Numbered from the stretch's first letter, positions 36,619 through 45,798 are shown. The stretch: DNA of 64,000 nucleotides from Leptolyngbya sp. BC1307 (GCF_002286735.1 NZ_NRTA01000021.1:1-64000), one strand, 5' to 3'. Notes: a model not told the origin generated them from the letters alone. Numbers and translations are program-made.

Positions 36619-38142
36619 TCAATTTGGCTTCGCTGGAGATTCTTTTGATGATTTATCTAGCGGGGCAAGCAGCATGACACTAGAGCGTTGCTCATAGCTA
36701 AAAGTCTGCTCGATATTGTAAGCGGCTTTAAGCCTGTTTTCGACCTCGGTACTGAGTGATTTGGGATCGTTTATGACTACCCACCAGCGCTTGTACCCTT
36801 TCGGAAACTGGCTGACCCACTGCTCGATCCCATCAGCCGTATCGACATCTTGCACGTTGCGCCAATAGGTATCAGCAGCGCCATCGTAGTAATAATCTAA
36901 GGCATTCTCCCACCGGTAGCCCCAGATAATGGCATCTCCTGGCTGTTCGTACTGTTCAACAGTTTCGAGGTTGAACCGATAGTCTGCGCGGTTTTGTACG
37001 GTGTAGTAATCGGCTAGCGCTCCGCTAATGGCGACTGAGTAGATAGCAATTGCTACAATTGCTCCGCTTCTCCACTGCCGCCACAGACGAGTAAAGCCTG
37101 CCGCCATCAAAATAAAGAGATAGGGGCTGACAAAAAGCACGTAGCGGCTATCCCAAATCTGCGCTGAAAATAGAGAAAAGGCGACGATGGGGATGAGCGG
37201 AATAACGAACCAACCGGCAGTGAGTAATAGGGTGGGCGATTTGTGTTTACGGATCAGGCCCGCGCCAACCAGCCCGGCCACCACCAAGGTAAACAACTGA
37301 TAGAGCACGTGTAGAACTTTGCTGCCCTGAACGACAAAAGGCCACACCATCCAAAATTTGAGCGGGTACACCAGATTTCCGAGCCCTGGTGGTTTTGAAT
37401 AGGCTAGCCGCTTCTCAGCGTAGGTGGTGTTGGCAGCCGCTTCCTGCACAACCGATAAAACAGACGGTGACCACAGAACAAACAGCAACAGTAGCCATTT
37501 GCCAAAACTAGTCAGAATCTGGCGCTCTTTGCGAAAGCGCAGCCAGATTGCGATCACATCTGGCAAAAGCAGCGTGAGATTGAGCGGAAACGTATAGATG
37601 GCCAGCAGCCTAAATAAAGACCAGCCTGCGATCGCTCTCTGGCTTGGCTGCTGAGACCGCTCAGTCAGCAGCGCGTCGGTCAAACAGACAGTGCCTGCTA
37701 ATCCTAAGCAGAGGCTCACGACATACATCCGCACCTCTTGAGCATGGTTGATGAAGAGCGGTGATGTTGCCAGCAGTAGGGCGGCAATTAAGCCTTCGGA
37801 CTCTCCGGCTAGGCGGCGTCCAAGTCGATAGATTAAGAAAACGCTAATGACAGCAAAGACAACTGAGAGCGATCGCAGCCAGGCATCACCACTGCCGAAA
37901 GCCATCCAGCCTTTCAATAAAAGGTAGTAAAGGGGACGTAGCTGGTTTTCTTTATAGACTGCGAATGGACTGCCGGCAGCATCCTGTACGCTGAACAGCT
38001 CGTCAGTCCACAGGCTCTCCTGCCCTAAGCGATAGGTAAACAGGAAAGCAGCAGCGCCGAGAATCAGAGAAATTGGTAGCCAGCGATAGGCCGGTTTAGT
38101 ACTCACGCGAGAGGGCGCTGGCTCTAGCCTATTTGTCGTCAT
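36619..38142 (-). CDS. GT39-type membrane glycosyltransferase, paralogue B
   Basis: This 507-residue protein is a clear paralogue of the 33486-35006 product, with the same segments: ESLWTDELFSVQDAAGSP, RPLYYLLLKGWMAFGSGDAW, VFAVISVFLIYRLGRRLAGE and HAQEVRMYVVSLCLGLAGT. I prefer ATG 38142 (MTTNRLEP), with GGGGA close upstream, over 38154. It has about ten membrane segments and a C-terminal soluble domain (QWVSQFPKGYKRWWVVIND). The duplication suggests two related sugar transfers to the same or similar glycans, sharing one donor from the GT2 between them. Confidence 0.87.
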   Translation of the reverse strand: MTTNRLEPAPSRVSTKPAYRWLPISLILGAAAFLFTYRLGQESLWTDELFSVQDAAGSPFAVYKENQLRPLYYLLLKGWMAFGSGDAWLRSLSVVFAVISVFLIYRLGRRLAGESEGLIAALLLATSPLFINHAQEVRMYVVSLCLGLAGTVCLTDALLTERSQQPSQRAIAGWSLFRLLAIYTFPLNLTLLLPDVIAIWLRFRKERQILTSFGKWLLLLFVLWSPSVLSVVQEAAANTTYAEKRLAYSKPPGLGNLVYPLKFWMVWPFVVQGSKVLHVLYQLFTLVVAGLVGAGLIRKHKSPTLLLTAGWFVIPLIPIVAFSLFSAQIWDSRYVLFVSPYLFILMAAGFTRLWRQWRSGAIVAIAIYSVAISGALADYYTVQNRADYRFNLETVEQYEQPGDAIIWGYRWENALDYYYDGAADTYWRNVQDVDTADGIEQWVSQFPKGYKRWWVVINDPKSLSTEVENRLKAAYNIEQTFSYEQRSSVMLLAPLDKSSKESPAKPN

Positions 38143-38343
38143 AGATCCCCGCATCTAAGAATGCTGTCGCTGTGCAAATGCTCTCCTCAAAATATCTGCC
38201 GAACGTCTCTTAGAACGGTGACTTCTCTGGCTAACAACAGCTAAGGAAGCTCAGCTCAGCGTTCAGATAGATATTTTCAGTTGAGTTTTTTGTTTAACCA
38301 ACGCTACCGTCAAACCTCTGTATTTTCCCCTAATCTTGATTAC

Positions 38344-38364
38344 CTTTATGCAGTCTTTATAGAA
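38344..38364. promoter_or_regulatory. Shared upstream element, copy 2
   Basis: CTTTATGCAGTCTTTATAG plus AA matches copy 1 at 36518-36538 with two differences. It lies upstream of paralogue B and just past the end of the DUF5060 gene. Confidence 0.45.
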
Positions 38365-38434
38365 CTGCTGCCGTGGCTCTACTGTATCTTCTGGTAACAG
38401 GGCTATCCACCAAATTTCTACGCGGCTAAACGCT

Positions 38435-39865
38435 TTAAGTGCGATCGCCCTCTGCCTGAGCTGAAATTCGAAACGCCCAGTCCGACTCATACGGCGGTTG
38501 CCAGTCGAAAGTTGCCTCTGGTGCGACTACTTCGATTTCTTCGTAAGGCGATCGCGTATCCACAGCGACTATCTGCATAGGAGCGGCAATTTCCCTCAGA
38601 TTGAACTGCAGGGTTTCTGGCTGCTCCGAATAGCAAATCGCGGCTTGATCGCTATCTCTTAGACAATAGCCATCGCTGATCAAGTCATTGTCGGGCGTCA
38701 TGCCGACAGAAAAAGCGCTGTCAATAAACCTACTGTAGGTTTTAATCTCTTCTTTGTTGGGATAAGGCTCAGAAAACTCTTTACCTTCGGGCTTGTATCC
38801 CCAGATATTGGCAACGCCGCCCGCCATAGCCGAATCCCAAAGCCCCTGGCGAGTTAGCTCAATGTCGTAATCTTTCTCCGGATATCGAGTAGGTACCCGA
38901 AAACGAAAGCGATCTTCAGAGAAAGCAGGGCGCTGATTAGCTTCTTTCAAGTGATCCCGGTAGTCCTCGTAGCTAGGACGGTGCCACTCCCACGAAACAT
39001 AGTCCAATTTCGAGCTAATCTCTTTGTATTCGTTTTTATGTCCTCTACCGCCGATCATATGGTGATAGCTAGAGTCCGCCTGTAGCTTCGCCCGAAACTG
39101 CTCTATCTCTTCTGCTTTAGCCCACTCAAACAGATCAAATCCGTAGCTGACCGTCCAACCAGGAATGGGAGCAAGCCTAGCGACAATTTCGGTATAGAGC
39201 AAATCAGCATCTACCCCATAGGTAGAAGGGGTTTCATTTCTAGATTTATCTCCCCATATCCAGAAGTGAGTGACTCCTCCATGGCGATAGGTCTTTAAAG
39301 CAACAGCTTCGAAGTAGCCCGGATTTTCTATGAAGTCTCTTAGGTTAGTAATATGAAAACCGGTAAAGCCATGACCGTCGATGAATTCGTCGAGCCCAGC
39401 ATCTATATCAGGTTTGTCATACATTACATATTGGGGCACAAAAGCTTTGCCAGTCGCTGATCGGATCCACTTGCTGCCCTCAGCAGCGACAAAGCCTTTG
39501 GCATAAGCGGGTCTATCAGCATCAATGTCGATGTCTCCCCCTGTGCTGAATGTCCAAACACCTTTCTGAGTAGGCGTAAAGCGAAACTTAGTTTGATCGT
39601 TTTCCTGAAAAGTCAATACCTGCTGCTGCTCGCCACTTTCGTGTCGAATACTCACCGTCTGATGAGGCGCTCCAGAAGCGGGTATTTCGTAACATTCCCA
39701 GACTGGATGAGGTGCCTGATCGGGCAAGAGACAGCCTTCCTCAAACCGAGCAGCTAGGGCTTCAGAAATATCTGGTGAAGGGTAGAGTGCTGGGCGCATC
39801 ATTGCCAGGGCTATCACAGCAGCAATGCTGATGACAAATAGAGTCAGAAGCTTCCAGAGTTTCAT
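38435..39865 (-). CDS. DUF5060-type, glycoside-hydrolase-like exported protein
   Basis: The 476-residue protein starts with an uncleaved or cleaved signal helix (KLWKLLTLFVISIAAVIALA). A DUF5060-like beta-sandwich follows (VWECYEIPASGAPHQTVSIR, then TKFRFTPTQKGVWTFSTGGD). Next is a TIM-barrel-like domain typical of DUF4038/apiosidase-type glycosidases (HGFTGFHITNLRDF, HFWIWGDKSRNE, LDYVSWEWHRPSYEDY). Candidate acidic residues are in AFSEDRFRFR. A C-terminal beta domain (TLQFNLREIAAPMQIVAVD) closes it. It probably trims or binds glycans in the periplasm. Its position in the glycan cluster supports that, but substrate and catalysis are unproven. Confidence 0.7.
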   Translation of the reverse strand: MKLWKLLTLFVISIAAVIALAMMRPALYPSPDISEALAARFEEGCLLPDQAPHPVWECYEIPASGAPHQTVSIRHESGEQQQVLTFQENDQTKFRFTPTQKGVWTFSTGGDIDIDADRPAYAKGFVAAEGSKWIRSATGKAFVPQYVMYDKPDIDAGLDEFIDGHGFTGFHITNLRDFIENPGYFEAVALKTYRHGGVTHFWIWGDKSRNETPSTYGVDADLLYTEIVARLAPIPGWTVSYGFDLFEWAKAEEIEQFRAKLQADSSYHHMIGGRGHKNEYKEISSKLDYVSWEWHRPSYEDYRDHLKEANQRPAFSEDRFRFRVPTRYPEKDYDIELTRQGLWDSAMAGGVANIWGYKPEGKEFSEPYPNKEEIKTYSRFIDSAFSVGMTPDNDLISDGYCLRDSDQAAICYSEQPETLQFNLREIAAPMQIVAVDTRSPYEEIEVVAPEATFDWQPPYESDWAFRISAQAEGDRT

Positions 39866-39954
39866 GCCAATTGCGTTAAAAAACGGTTCTTTAAATTTGT
39901 TTGACGTAGTAGGATTTCTATTAATTTACCGGATCAGTTTACGCGCATATTATC

Positions 39955-40998
39955 TTAAGGGTTGCGTTTATCTTCATAAGAAGGTGCAGCTGTCCTAGCC
40001 ATTTGCTGAGGAGACGCCATCCCTTCACTCACAAGCGGGTAGACTAACCCGCCCAGACCGGCTGCCAGTAGAGTCTTAAGGCGCATCAGCAAGGCGACAG
40101 AGATGGCGACGGACGGATTGATACCGAATAGACCCAAGGTAAAGCTATAGGCAAACTCCGTCAGGCCAATGCCACCAATGGAAAAGGGTAGATTCATGAT
40201 AAACATCATGATGGGCACTGCCACTAACATACTGATGAAGCTGATGCTGTTGTCGAAAGCTAACACACTCACCCATACGTTACAAACCGCTAGAAAGTAA
40301 AATAATAGGGAGTTGAAGGTGGCTAGCCACAGGACCTCGGGCTTATCTTTATAGACCAAGACGGCCTCTCTAAACTTTCCTATTTTCTTAAGAAAGGCAG
40401 GTACGAAAGCCAGTCTGCGACTAGGCCCTCTGCCGGTGAAGTACCGGTTAATCAGGTTAAACGGGCGGGCGTCAATGATTATCCAGCAGATGAACGCGAC
40501 CCCAATTACGCCGATAAGGAGCGTAGCGGTTAACCAGGGCATATTGAACATCTGTAGGTTGACGACTACGGCGATCGCAGCCAACACCACCAGCATCGCC
40601 AAGCCGCTAAACCGCTCGACAAAAACAACGGCTGCTGAGTCGGCATAGCGCCCTGTATATCTGCCCAGTTCGTTAATACGAATGACATCACCGCCAATAC
40701 TGCTAGGAAGCACCAAGTTGAAAAAACGACCCACCATGTAATAGGCATAAAGTCGCCATAGCCCCACCTTCAGACCGCAAGCACGAGCCAGATAGTACCA
40801 CTTAACTGAGCTGACAAAATCCATCAGAGGGACAAGCAACACAGCCACTAAAATGAGCCATAAATTAGCCCGAGAAAAGGTTGCCAATAGATCTTGCCAT
40901 CCCTTAACCGTTAACAGCCCTGCCTTGTGAAAAACATAGACGAGCAGTGCCGTAGTAACGACAATGCGGATGAAATGCAGACCTGATTTTCTCTTCAT
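39955..40998 (-). CDS. UPF0104/AglD2-like (LPG synthase TM) membrane protein
   Basis: The 347-residue protein has about eight hydrophobic segments and the LPG_synthase_TM/UPF0104 signature: YMVGRFFNLVLPSSIGGDVIR, FVERFSGLAMLVVLAAIAVV and LPFSIGGIGLTEFAYSFTLG (each shown within 20 residues or as a part). Members are often found with lipid-linked sugar genes and have been proposed as flippases or regulators. Here it follows glpD and a small ORF on the same strand. The end NP is preceded by a charged tail (SYEDKR). Confidence 0.87.
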   Translation of the reverse strand: MKRKSGLHFIRIVVTTALLVYVFHKAGLLTVKGWQDLLATFSRANLWLILVAVLLVPLMDFVSSVKWYYLARACGLKVGLWRLYAYYMVGRFFNLVLPSSIGGDVIRINELGRYTGRYADSAAVVFVERFSGLAMLVVLAAIAVVVNLQMFNMPWLTATLLIGVIGVAFICWIIIDARPFNLINRYFTGRGPSRRLAFVPAFLKKIGKFREAVLVYKDKPEVLWLATFNSLLFYFLAVCNVWVSVLAFDNSISFISMLVAVPIMMFIMNLPFSIGGIGLTEFAYSFTLGLFGINPSVAISVALLMRLKTLLAAGLGGLVYPLVSEGMASPQQMARTAAPSYEDKRNP

Positions 40999-41023
40999 GG
41001 CGATTGCTCTACTGGCTGATTCA

Positions 41024-41209
41024 TTAGCTCTGATCCATTAGCTTGAGAATTTGTGCGAGAGCGAAATCTTCAGTGAAGAATACTACTAGGTGAATACATA
41101 GGAAAATGCCGAAGCCTGACAACCAAGAAAGACGGATATCGCAGCGCTGAAACATAAACAATGCCCCAGCGCTGAGGGTCTCCGGCATGAGGGCTACGGC
41201 ATCAGACAT
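41024..41209 (-). CDS. Small one-TM protein, tentative
   Basis: This 61-codon frame starts at ATG 41209, inside the end of the GlpD gene (8-bp overlap), and stops 25 bp before the start of the UPF0104 gene. It has one strong hydrophobic helix (WLSGFGIFLCIHLVVFF). The tight placement within an operon and the ATG overlap favour a real, translationally coupled gene. There is no family match I know, so it may be chance. Confidence 0.4.
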   Translation of the reverse strand: MSDAVALMPETLSAGALFMFQRCDIRLSWLSGFGIFLCIHLVVFFTEDFALAQILKLMDQS

Positions 41210-42923
41210 CGGCCTGCACCACGTAATTTTCCTGCCTATACAGGAGTGGAGAAGGCTTTTTATCGTTAGGGATTACGATATAAGCCTTCTCCACTTCTTC
41301 CATCTCGCTCTGTATGCGAGACTCGCTCCAGCCCAGTTCCTGAGCCATTAGCTCGGCGCATACCCGCAGCGCTTTTTCACCAGGATATTCCAGGCTGGCC
41401 AGATCGGTTCTTCTAAAGACAACATCAGTCAGCTTTTCAGCTAGCTCATCGCGCATGGCGTGGATGACTTCAACCTTCAAAACAGTGCTGTCTGGGATCA
41501 CGTCTGCCCACTCCGGATTCTCGTCTAAGTAGGAGAGAACCAGCGGATACTTTGAGCCGTATGTGTTCACCAAGTGCAGAGTAACCGCTTCGCTGAGGCG
41601 CTTGGACTCTGACTGGATAGCCTGCTGCTTGAACTTGTCCAAGAATTCAATATCACCACCCCAAAGAGGAACCTTGTGAGTCGTGCAGGCCGACAATTTT
41701 TTCAGCTTTTTGCAGACAATGTCGATAGCCTTTTGGGCAACATCACGGGCTGTTGTATACTTTACGCCAACCACGCTGACAAGGCCCTCAAGCTGATCTT
41801 CTTTAGCATGATCTAAGATCTGGTAGTGCTTCTTAGGTGCGGCTGAACCTGATTCATCGGCTGGCACGATCCCCCAGAGAATATGCCGAACGTCTTCCCG
41901 GGTAAGCCTGGCCGCCGGATAGCCATCATTGATAAGATCAATATAGGTTTGGATTTCTTCTTCGGTGATAGTCACTTTTGCCGGATCGTCGTCGCAGGCC
42001 AGGTGCAGTGACCCAATCATGGAATAGCCGCGCCAGGGAATGGCAAAGGTGAGACTAGACTTTTTATCGACAATCGCCTGCTTGTCCTCGTACATCGGTT
42101 TGATGGGGAACGTTAGGGCATGCTCAGTGGTGAGCGGGCGAGTGAGTAGCGTGAAGGCTTTAGAGGCATGAACCTGACGACCTATAGACGGCTTGCCTGA
42201 AAGATTCAGCGTCTTGACGATTTGCGGGCCAGAGGCGTTGACGACGGCCTTCGCTTTGATAGTGAAGGTCTCACCCGTCAGGCGGTCTTTAGCCTCAACC
42301 CCAGTGATGCTATTGCCAGACTGGAGGAAATCAGTAACTTCGGTGTAGTTGGCGACGCTGGCACCCTGCTCCACAGCGGAGCGAATATAGGAGAGCAGCA
42401 GCCGCTCGGTGTTATGCATTTGACCTTCAGACCAGACAGCGCCTCCCGTTAAGTTTTGAGTGTCAATTTCAGGCGCGATTTTCAAGACCTCTTCTTTTGA
42501 GATCATGTAAGAGTTGGGAATTCGGCGGGCCGGGTCTTTGAACCAGCGTCTGTCTGGGCTAAATAGATCAAAGGTTTTGATATAGATGGCCATGGTTTCT
42601 CGGCCTTTGATCCCGTGCCCGTAGATCGGCAGCAGATAGGGCTGAGAATCGACCAAGTGAGGGGCTCTCTCTAGGAGGAGATTGCGCTCGCGGATGGACT
42701 CACGCATACGCTTAAAGTCTGCATGCTGCAGGTAGCGCAGCCCGCTGTGGGCAATCTTAGAGCTGTTTGACGAAGTGGCTCCGCCAAAGTCGTTTCGCTC
42801 TAGCAGGGCGACTTTTAAGCCGCGCAAGGTTGCATCCCAAACGCAGGCTGCCCCGTTAATACCGCCTCCAATGACCAAGAGGTCGTAGTCTTGGTTCATT
42901 AGCGCTTGGATGTTTCGCTTCAT
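41202..42923 (-). CDS. FAD-dependent glycerol-3-phosphate dehydrogenase-like protein, copy 1
   Basis: The enzyme family oxidises glycerol-3-phosphate to dihydroxyacetone phosphate at the membrane with FAD. The 573-residue protein has the dinucleotide motif DYDLLVIGGGINGAACVWDA (about 13-32), the GlpD segment FGGATSSNSSKIAHSGLRYL, KAVVNASGP, and VGVKYTTARDVAQKA near 393. The C-terminal helical DAO_C domain follows (VVFRRTDLASLEYPGEKALR). In the first segment, HSG replaces the HGG of canonical GlpD and of copy 2 (47267-48979), so substrate handling may differ. GAGGTG lies just before the start. The glycan-cluster setting hints at a specialised, glycerol-phosphate-linked role rather than glycerol catabolism. 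Confidence 0.85.
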   Translation of the reverse strand: MKRNIQALMNQDYDLLVIGGGINGAACVWDATLRGLKVALLERNDFGGATSSNSSKIAHSGLRYLQHADFKRMRESIRERNLLLERAPHLVDSQPYLLPIYGHGIKGRETMAIYIKTFDLFSPDRRWFKDPARRIPNSYMISKEEVLKIAPEIDTQNLTGGAVWSEGQMHNTERLLLSYIRSAVEQGASVANYTEVTDFLQSGNSITGVEAKDRLTGETFTIKAKAVVNASGPQIVKTLNLSGKPSIGRQVHASKAFTLLTRPLTTEHALTFPIKPMYEDKQAIVDKKSSLTFAIPWRGYSMIGSLHLACDDDPAKVTITEEEIQTYIDLINDGYPAARLTREDVRHILWGIVPADESGSAAPKKHYQILDHAKEDQLEGLVSVVGVKYTTARDVAQKAIDIVCKKLKKLSACTTHKVPLWGGDIEFLDKFKQQAIQSESKRLSEAVTLHLVNTYGSKYPLVLSYLDENPEWADVIPDSTVLKVEVIHAMRDELAEKLTDVVFRRTDLASLEYPGEKALRVCAELMAQELGWSESRIQSEMEEVEKAYIVIPNDKKPSPLLYRQENYVVQADV

Positions 42924-43031
42924 GCTTCACCTCAAAAGTATAGTTGTTAAGCTGTTTGGTTCTCTGAGCTTGGAATTTCCTTGACAGTTGTGTCTGCTCG
43001 GGAAGAGCGATAGTGAAGACGGCCGTCATGC

Positions 43032-43844
43032 CTATCCATTAGGAGCTGTGGTAGTTAGTGGCTCAGTTGATACAGGTGTTGATACAGGTGTTGATACAGG
43101 TGTAGCAGTAGCCTCTTTTTGCCCGACTACTTTGGCAGGTATTCCCATGGCGATCGCATTAGCAGGAATATCCTTAGTGACAATCGCCCCGGCTCCGACA
43201 ATCGTGTTGTCGCCAATCGAAACACCGTCTAAAACTACCCCCTTAGCGCCTATCCAGCAGTTTTCTCCGACTAGCGTTGGCCCGTCTGAATAGCTACTCT
43301 GATCGGCTAAGGGAACCGCTGAACGATAATCGTATCTGCCGCCACTCATAATATAGTTATAAGCGGCAATGAGGGTACCCTGGCCGATAACTAGCCGCCG
43401 CTTTGAATACACTTCACAATTCGCGCCAATATTTACCCGAGACTGTATTTCTATATCGCCATTTTTGCAGTAAAGGATGGTATTACGGCCAATAAACACG
43501 CCGTCTCCAATGCTGATACCAGAATTGGTCTCGCCTTTGGCATCGAGCACGCAGTTATCATCGATGATCACATTGCTGCCAATGCTAATTTTGTGTGGGT
43601 GTCTGAGGGTGACGCCCCGGCCAAATACTACGTTTTTACCCACGTCTGCCAAGAGAGACGGATAGAGTTTGCTTCTGAGATAAAGGCCCAGGGCACCAGG
43701 TAGGTTGCTACATAGGAGGGTGATGAGTTCAAACTTAAGCAGACTGCCTGCATCGACTTTACCGATGGTCAGGGCGGCATACTGCTGCCAGCGTGGGATC
43801 TTGCCCTGACTAAACTCTCTGACTTTAAAGTTACCTGATTCCAT
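43032..43844 (-). CDS. Left-handed beta-helix (hexapeptide) acyltransferase
   Basis: The 270-residue protein has a helical N-terminal part and at least ten hexapeptide turns (VVFGRGVTLRHPHKISIGSN, VIIDDNCVLDAKG, SGISIGDGVFIGRNTILYCK, TLVGENCWIGAKGVVLDGV, SIGDNTIVGAGAIVTKDIPA). It ends with the classic GIPAKVVG. It should O- or N-acetylate a sugar using acetyl-CoA. The tail is an in-frame tandem repeat, STPV three times, encoded by a 12-bp triplicate (43068-43103), and is probably disordered. It belongs to the glycan cluster; the acceptor is unknown. Confidence 0.88.
   Translation of the reverse strand: MESGNFKVREFSQGKIPRWQQYAALTIGKVDAGSLLKFELITLLCSNLPGALGLYLRSKLYPSLLADVGKNVVFGRGVTLRHPHKISIGSNVIIDDNCVLDAKGETNSGISIGDGVFIGRNTILYCKNGDIEIQSRVNIGANCEVYSKRRLVIGQGTLIAAYNYIMSGGRYDYRSAVPLADQSSYSDGPTLVGENCWIGAKGVVLDGVSIGDNTIVGAGAIVTKDIPANAIAMGIPAKVVGQKEATATPVSTPVSTPVSTEPLTTTAPNG
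43068..43103. repeat. 12-bp tandem triplicate within acyltransferase gene
   Basis: TGATACAGGTGT occurs three times exactly. Twelve is a multiple of three, so the frame is kept and the protein tail becomes STPVSTPVSTPVST. Confidence 0.9.
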
Positions 43845-43909
43845 ATTTAATTAGCCTTTTAATGATGTATATATGCCCGGTCAGTAGCGGTAGCAACAAG
43901 TAGGATGCT

Positions 43910-44992
43910 CTAGAGGGAGATCCACTGCTGGTCTAGATACCACTGGGCCATTTCTTTAAGCCCTTCCTGGTCAGAATGACGCGGTTTGAAGCCTAGAAGA
44001 TCTCTGGCTTTTGAAGTGTTGAAGGAGCGGTCTTTAGTGTAGAAAGCCAGCCTTCTACGATAGATCGGCGGTTCGATGCCAAGAGGGCGAAAAACTAGCT
44101 CGCAAAAGTCTGCCAGGGCAAACAGGGGAGCTGCTGGCAGCTGAATGAATTTGATAGATTTTCCGTAGTATTCACCAATCAGTGAAACCATCTCTCTAAG
44201 AGTGATCGCGCGCTCACTGCCGCAGATAAACGTCTCTCCGATCGCCTGAGGATGCGTTGCGGTCAGCAAAAAGCAGTCAGTTAAGTCGTCAACGTGAATG
44301 AAGTGCAGTAGATTGCTGCCGTTGCCGATAGCGGGTACCCAGCCTTTGGCAACCATTTTATAAATTTTCAGCAATCGTTTCTCGCCGGGGCCGTAGATGC
44401 CAGCAGGACGCACGATCGCAACCGGCAGTCCGGTTTCTTCTCCAAAAGACTTAATCCACTTTTCGCCTTCAAGCTTGGTGTCCTGGTAAATATCTCCTGG
44501 CGACATGGGGTAGGTTTCATCAGCCGGAGGGTGGGCGATATGACCATGAACGCCGATGGTAGAGACATGTACCAAGCGCTTGAAGTCAGGCTGCTGGAGG
44601 GCGGCTTTAGCGAGCAACTGCGTGCTTAAGACATGGACATTGTAATAGCCCTGGTCAGGAGATTTGGCCTCTCGGAACGGCGTCACCATATGGAAGATAT
44701 AGTTGACGCCAGCCACTGCCTGCTCAATGAGATCAGCGTCGAAGACATCGCCTTTGATCCACTTTATTGGGAGACCTTCGAACTGTTTGATATTGGAGGT
44801 GGGGCGGGCGATCGCTACTACTTCAAGCCCCTGTTTAACCAGCTTGCGAACTAGAACAGCACCTGTAAAACCGGTTGCGCCAGTTACCAAAACGCGACTT
44901 CCTGATGGCAGTTGTAGGGCCTCACTGAGGCTAGCTGAATCAGCAGTCGGTGAATCAGCAGTCGGTGAACCAGCAGTCGATGAATCAACCAT
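43910..44992 (-). CDS. NAD-dependent epimerase/dehydratase (extended SDR)
   Basis: The 360-residue protein has the extended short-chain dehydrogenase layout: nucleotide motif VLVTGATGFTGAVLVRKLVK (about 34-53), KGDVFDADLI, and the catalytic YxxxK in YQDTKLEGEKWIK. Then come IVRPAGIYGPGEKRLLKIYK and FIHVDDLTDCFLLTAT. It resembles the 3-beta-hydroxysteroid dehydrogenase/NDP-sugar epimerase group; the sugar substrate is not readable. The N-terminus carries STAGS-PTADS-PTADS, an in-frame repeat of the gene's 15-bp triplicate. It starts within the end of the methyltransferase gene (8-bp overlap), so the two are coupled. Confidence 0.9.
   Translation of the reverse strand: MVDSSTAGSPTADSPTADSASLSEALQLPSGSRVLVTGATGFTGAVLVRKLVKQGLEVVAIARPTSNIKQFEGLPIKWIKGDVFDADLIEQAVAGVNYIFHMVTPFREAKSPDQGYYNVHVLSTQLLAKAALQQPDFKRLVHVSTIGVHGHIAHPPADETYPMSPGDIYQDTKLEGEKWIKSFGEETGLPVAIVRPAGIYGPGEKRLLKIYKMVAKGWVPAIGNGSNLLHFIHVDDLTDCFLLTATHPQAIGETFICGSERAITLREMVSLIGEYYGKSIKFIQLPAAPLFALADFCELVFRPLGIEPPIYRRRLAFYTKDRSFNTSKARDLLGFKPRHSDQEGLKEMAQWYLDQQWISL
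44936..44980. repeat. 15-bp tandem triplicate within the epimerase gene
   Basis: TGAATCAGCAGTCGG is present twice exactly and a third time with two changes. It lies at the 5' end of the epimerase gene and keeps frame. Confidence 0.88.
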
Positions 44993-45764
44993 GAGTAGCT
45001 GCCTCCTGTTTAACCTGTTTGGTGAGCTTAAGAATGACGGGAGAGCCGAACTGCTTGGAGAGCCCCAACTGCCGCGCTCCGCCCTCTAAGAATGAAGATA
45101 TTTGAGGTTTGCCCAACATGCGGTGCAAAACCATGGGCCAGAAAAACTGAGCATAGCGCTGATGCCGCCGCTCCTGGCGAGAATTGCCCACACTTAGGTC
45201 TAAGCTCTGAGCGTAGTCCAGCAGTTCGGTTTCGTCGTAGCAGGTATAGGGCCGGGTATTGCCCTCGACACCTTTTTTGAATGAGAACAGCAGCGGCGTA
45301 ATGTAGTTAACGCTGCGCAGCGTTGGATAGTCTACTAGTACGGCTCGCTTGGCGACGCGAGCTAGCTCACTCAAAAACTGCTGCCACTGCTCTACATGCG
45401 CTAAAAAGCGATAGCTAATCACCACATCAAACGAGTTGTCGGCATAGGGCAACGCCAATACGTTGCCGACTTCAAACTGACACTGCCCTGCCTCTACCAG
45501 TGAGCGAATTCTGGTCTGGCAGCTTTCATCACTGCCGAGCACCGTGACCGTGTGCCCTGCGGCGATTAGCTGGGAAGTGAGCTGACCGTGGCCGCCGCCG
45601 ACTTCTAGTACGCTAGCTTTAGGATAGGGCGCAAGCATGGCCAAAGTCGCCTCTGACTGTACGCGCAGCAGCCAGGCTCCGGTTGGTCCGGCAAACCTTG
45701 AGGCGTAGGCTTCTGAGGAAGTTTCAATATCGGCAGTTTCTGGAAATTGTTTGGTAGACATCAT
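44985..45764 (-). CDS. Class I SAM-dependent methyltransferase
   Basis: The 259-residue protein has the SAM motif SVLEVGGGHGQLTSQLIAAG (about 49-68), an acidic motif II (VTVLGSDESC), and NVLALPYADNSFDVVISYRF as motif III region. Proteins of this kind in glycan clusters usually O-methylate sugars or lipid carriers. The C-terminus is basic and includes HHRYAQFFWPMVLHRML-like sequence (HQRYAQFFWPMVLHRML). Its 3' end overlaps the epimerase start by 8 bp. Acceptor unknown. Confidence 0.88.
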   Translation of the reverse strand: MMSTKQFPETADIETSSEAYASRFAGPTGAWLLRVQSEATLAMLAPYPKASVLEVGGGHGQLTSQLIAAGHTVTVLGSDESCQTRIRSLVEAGQCQFEVGNVLALPYADNSFDVVISYRFLAHVEQWQQFLSELARVAKRAVLVDYPTLRSVNYITPLLFSFKKGVEGNTRPYTCYDETELLDYAQSLDLSVGNSRQERRHQRYAQFFWPMVLHRMLGKPQISSFLEGGARQLGLSKQFGSPVILKLTKQVKQEAATHG

Positions 45765-45798
45765 GGCGGTGCTAACAGAAGGACGCGGATGGACGAGA

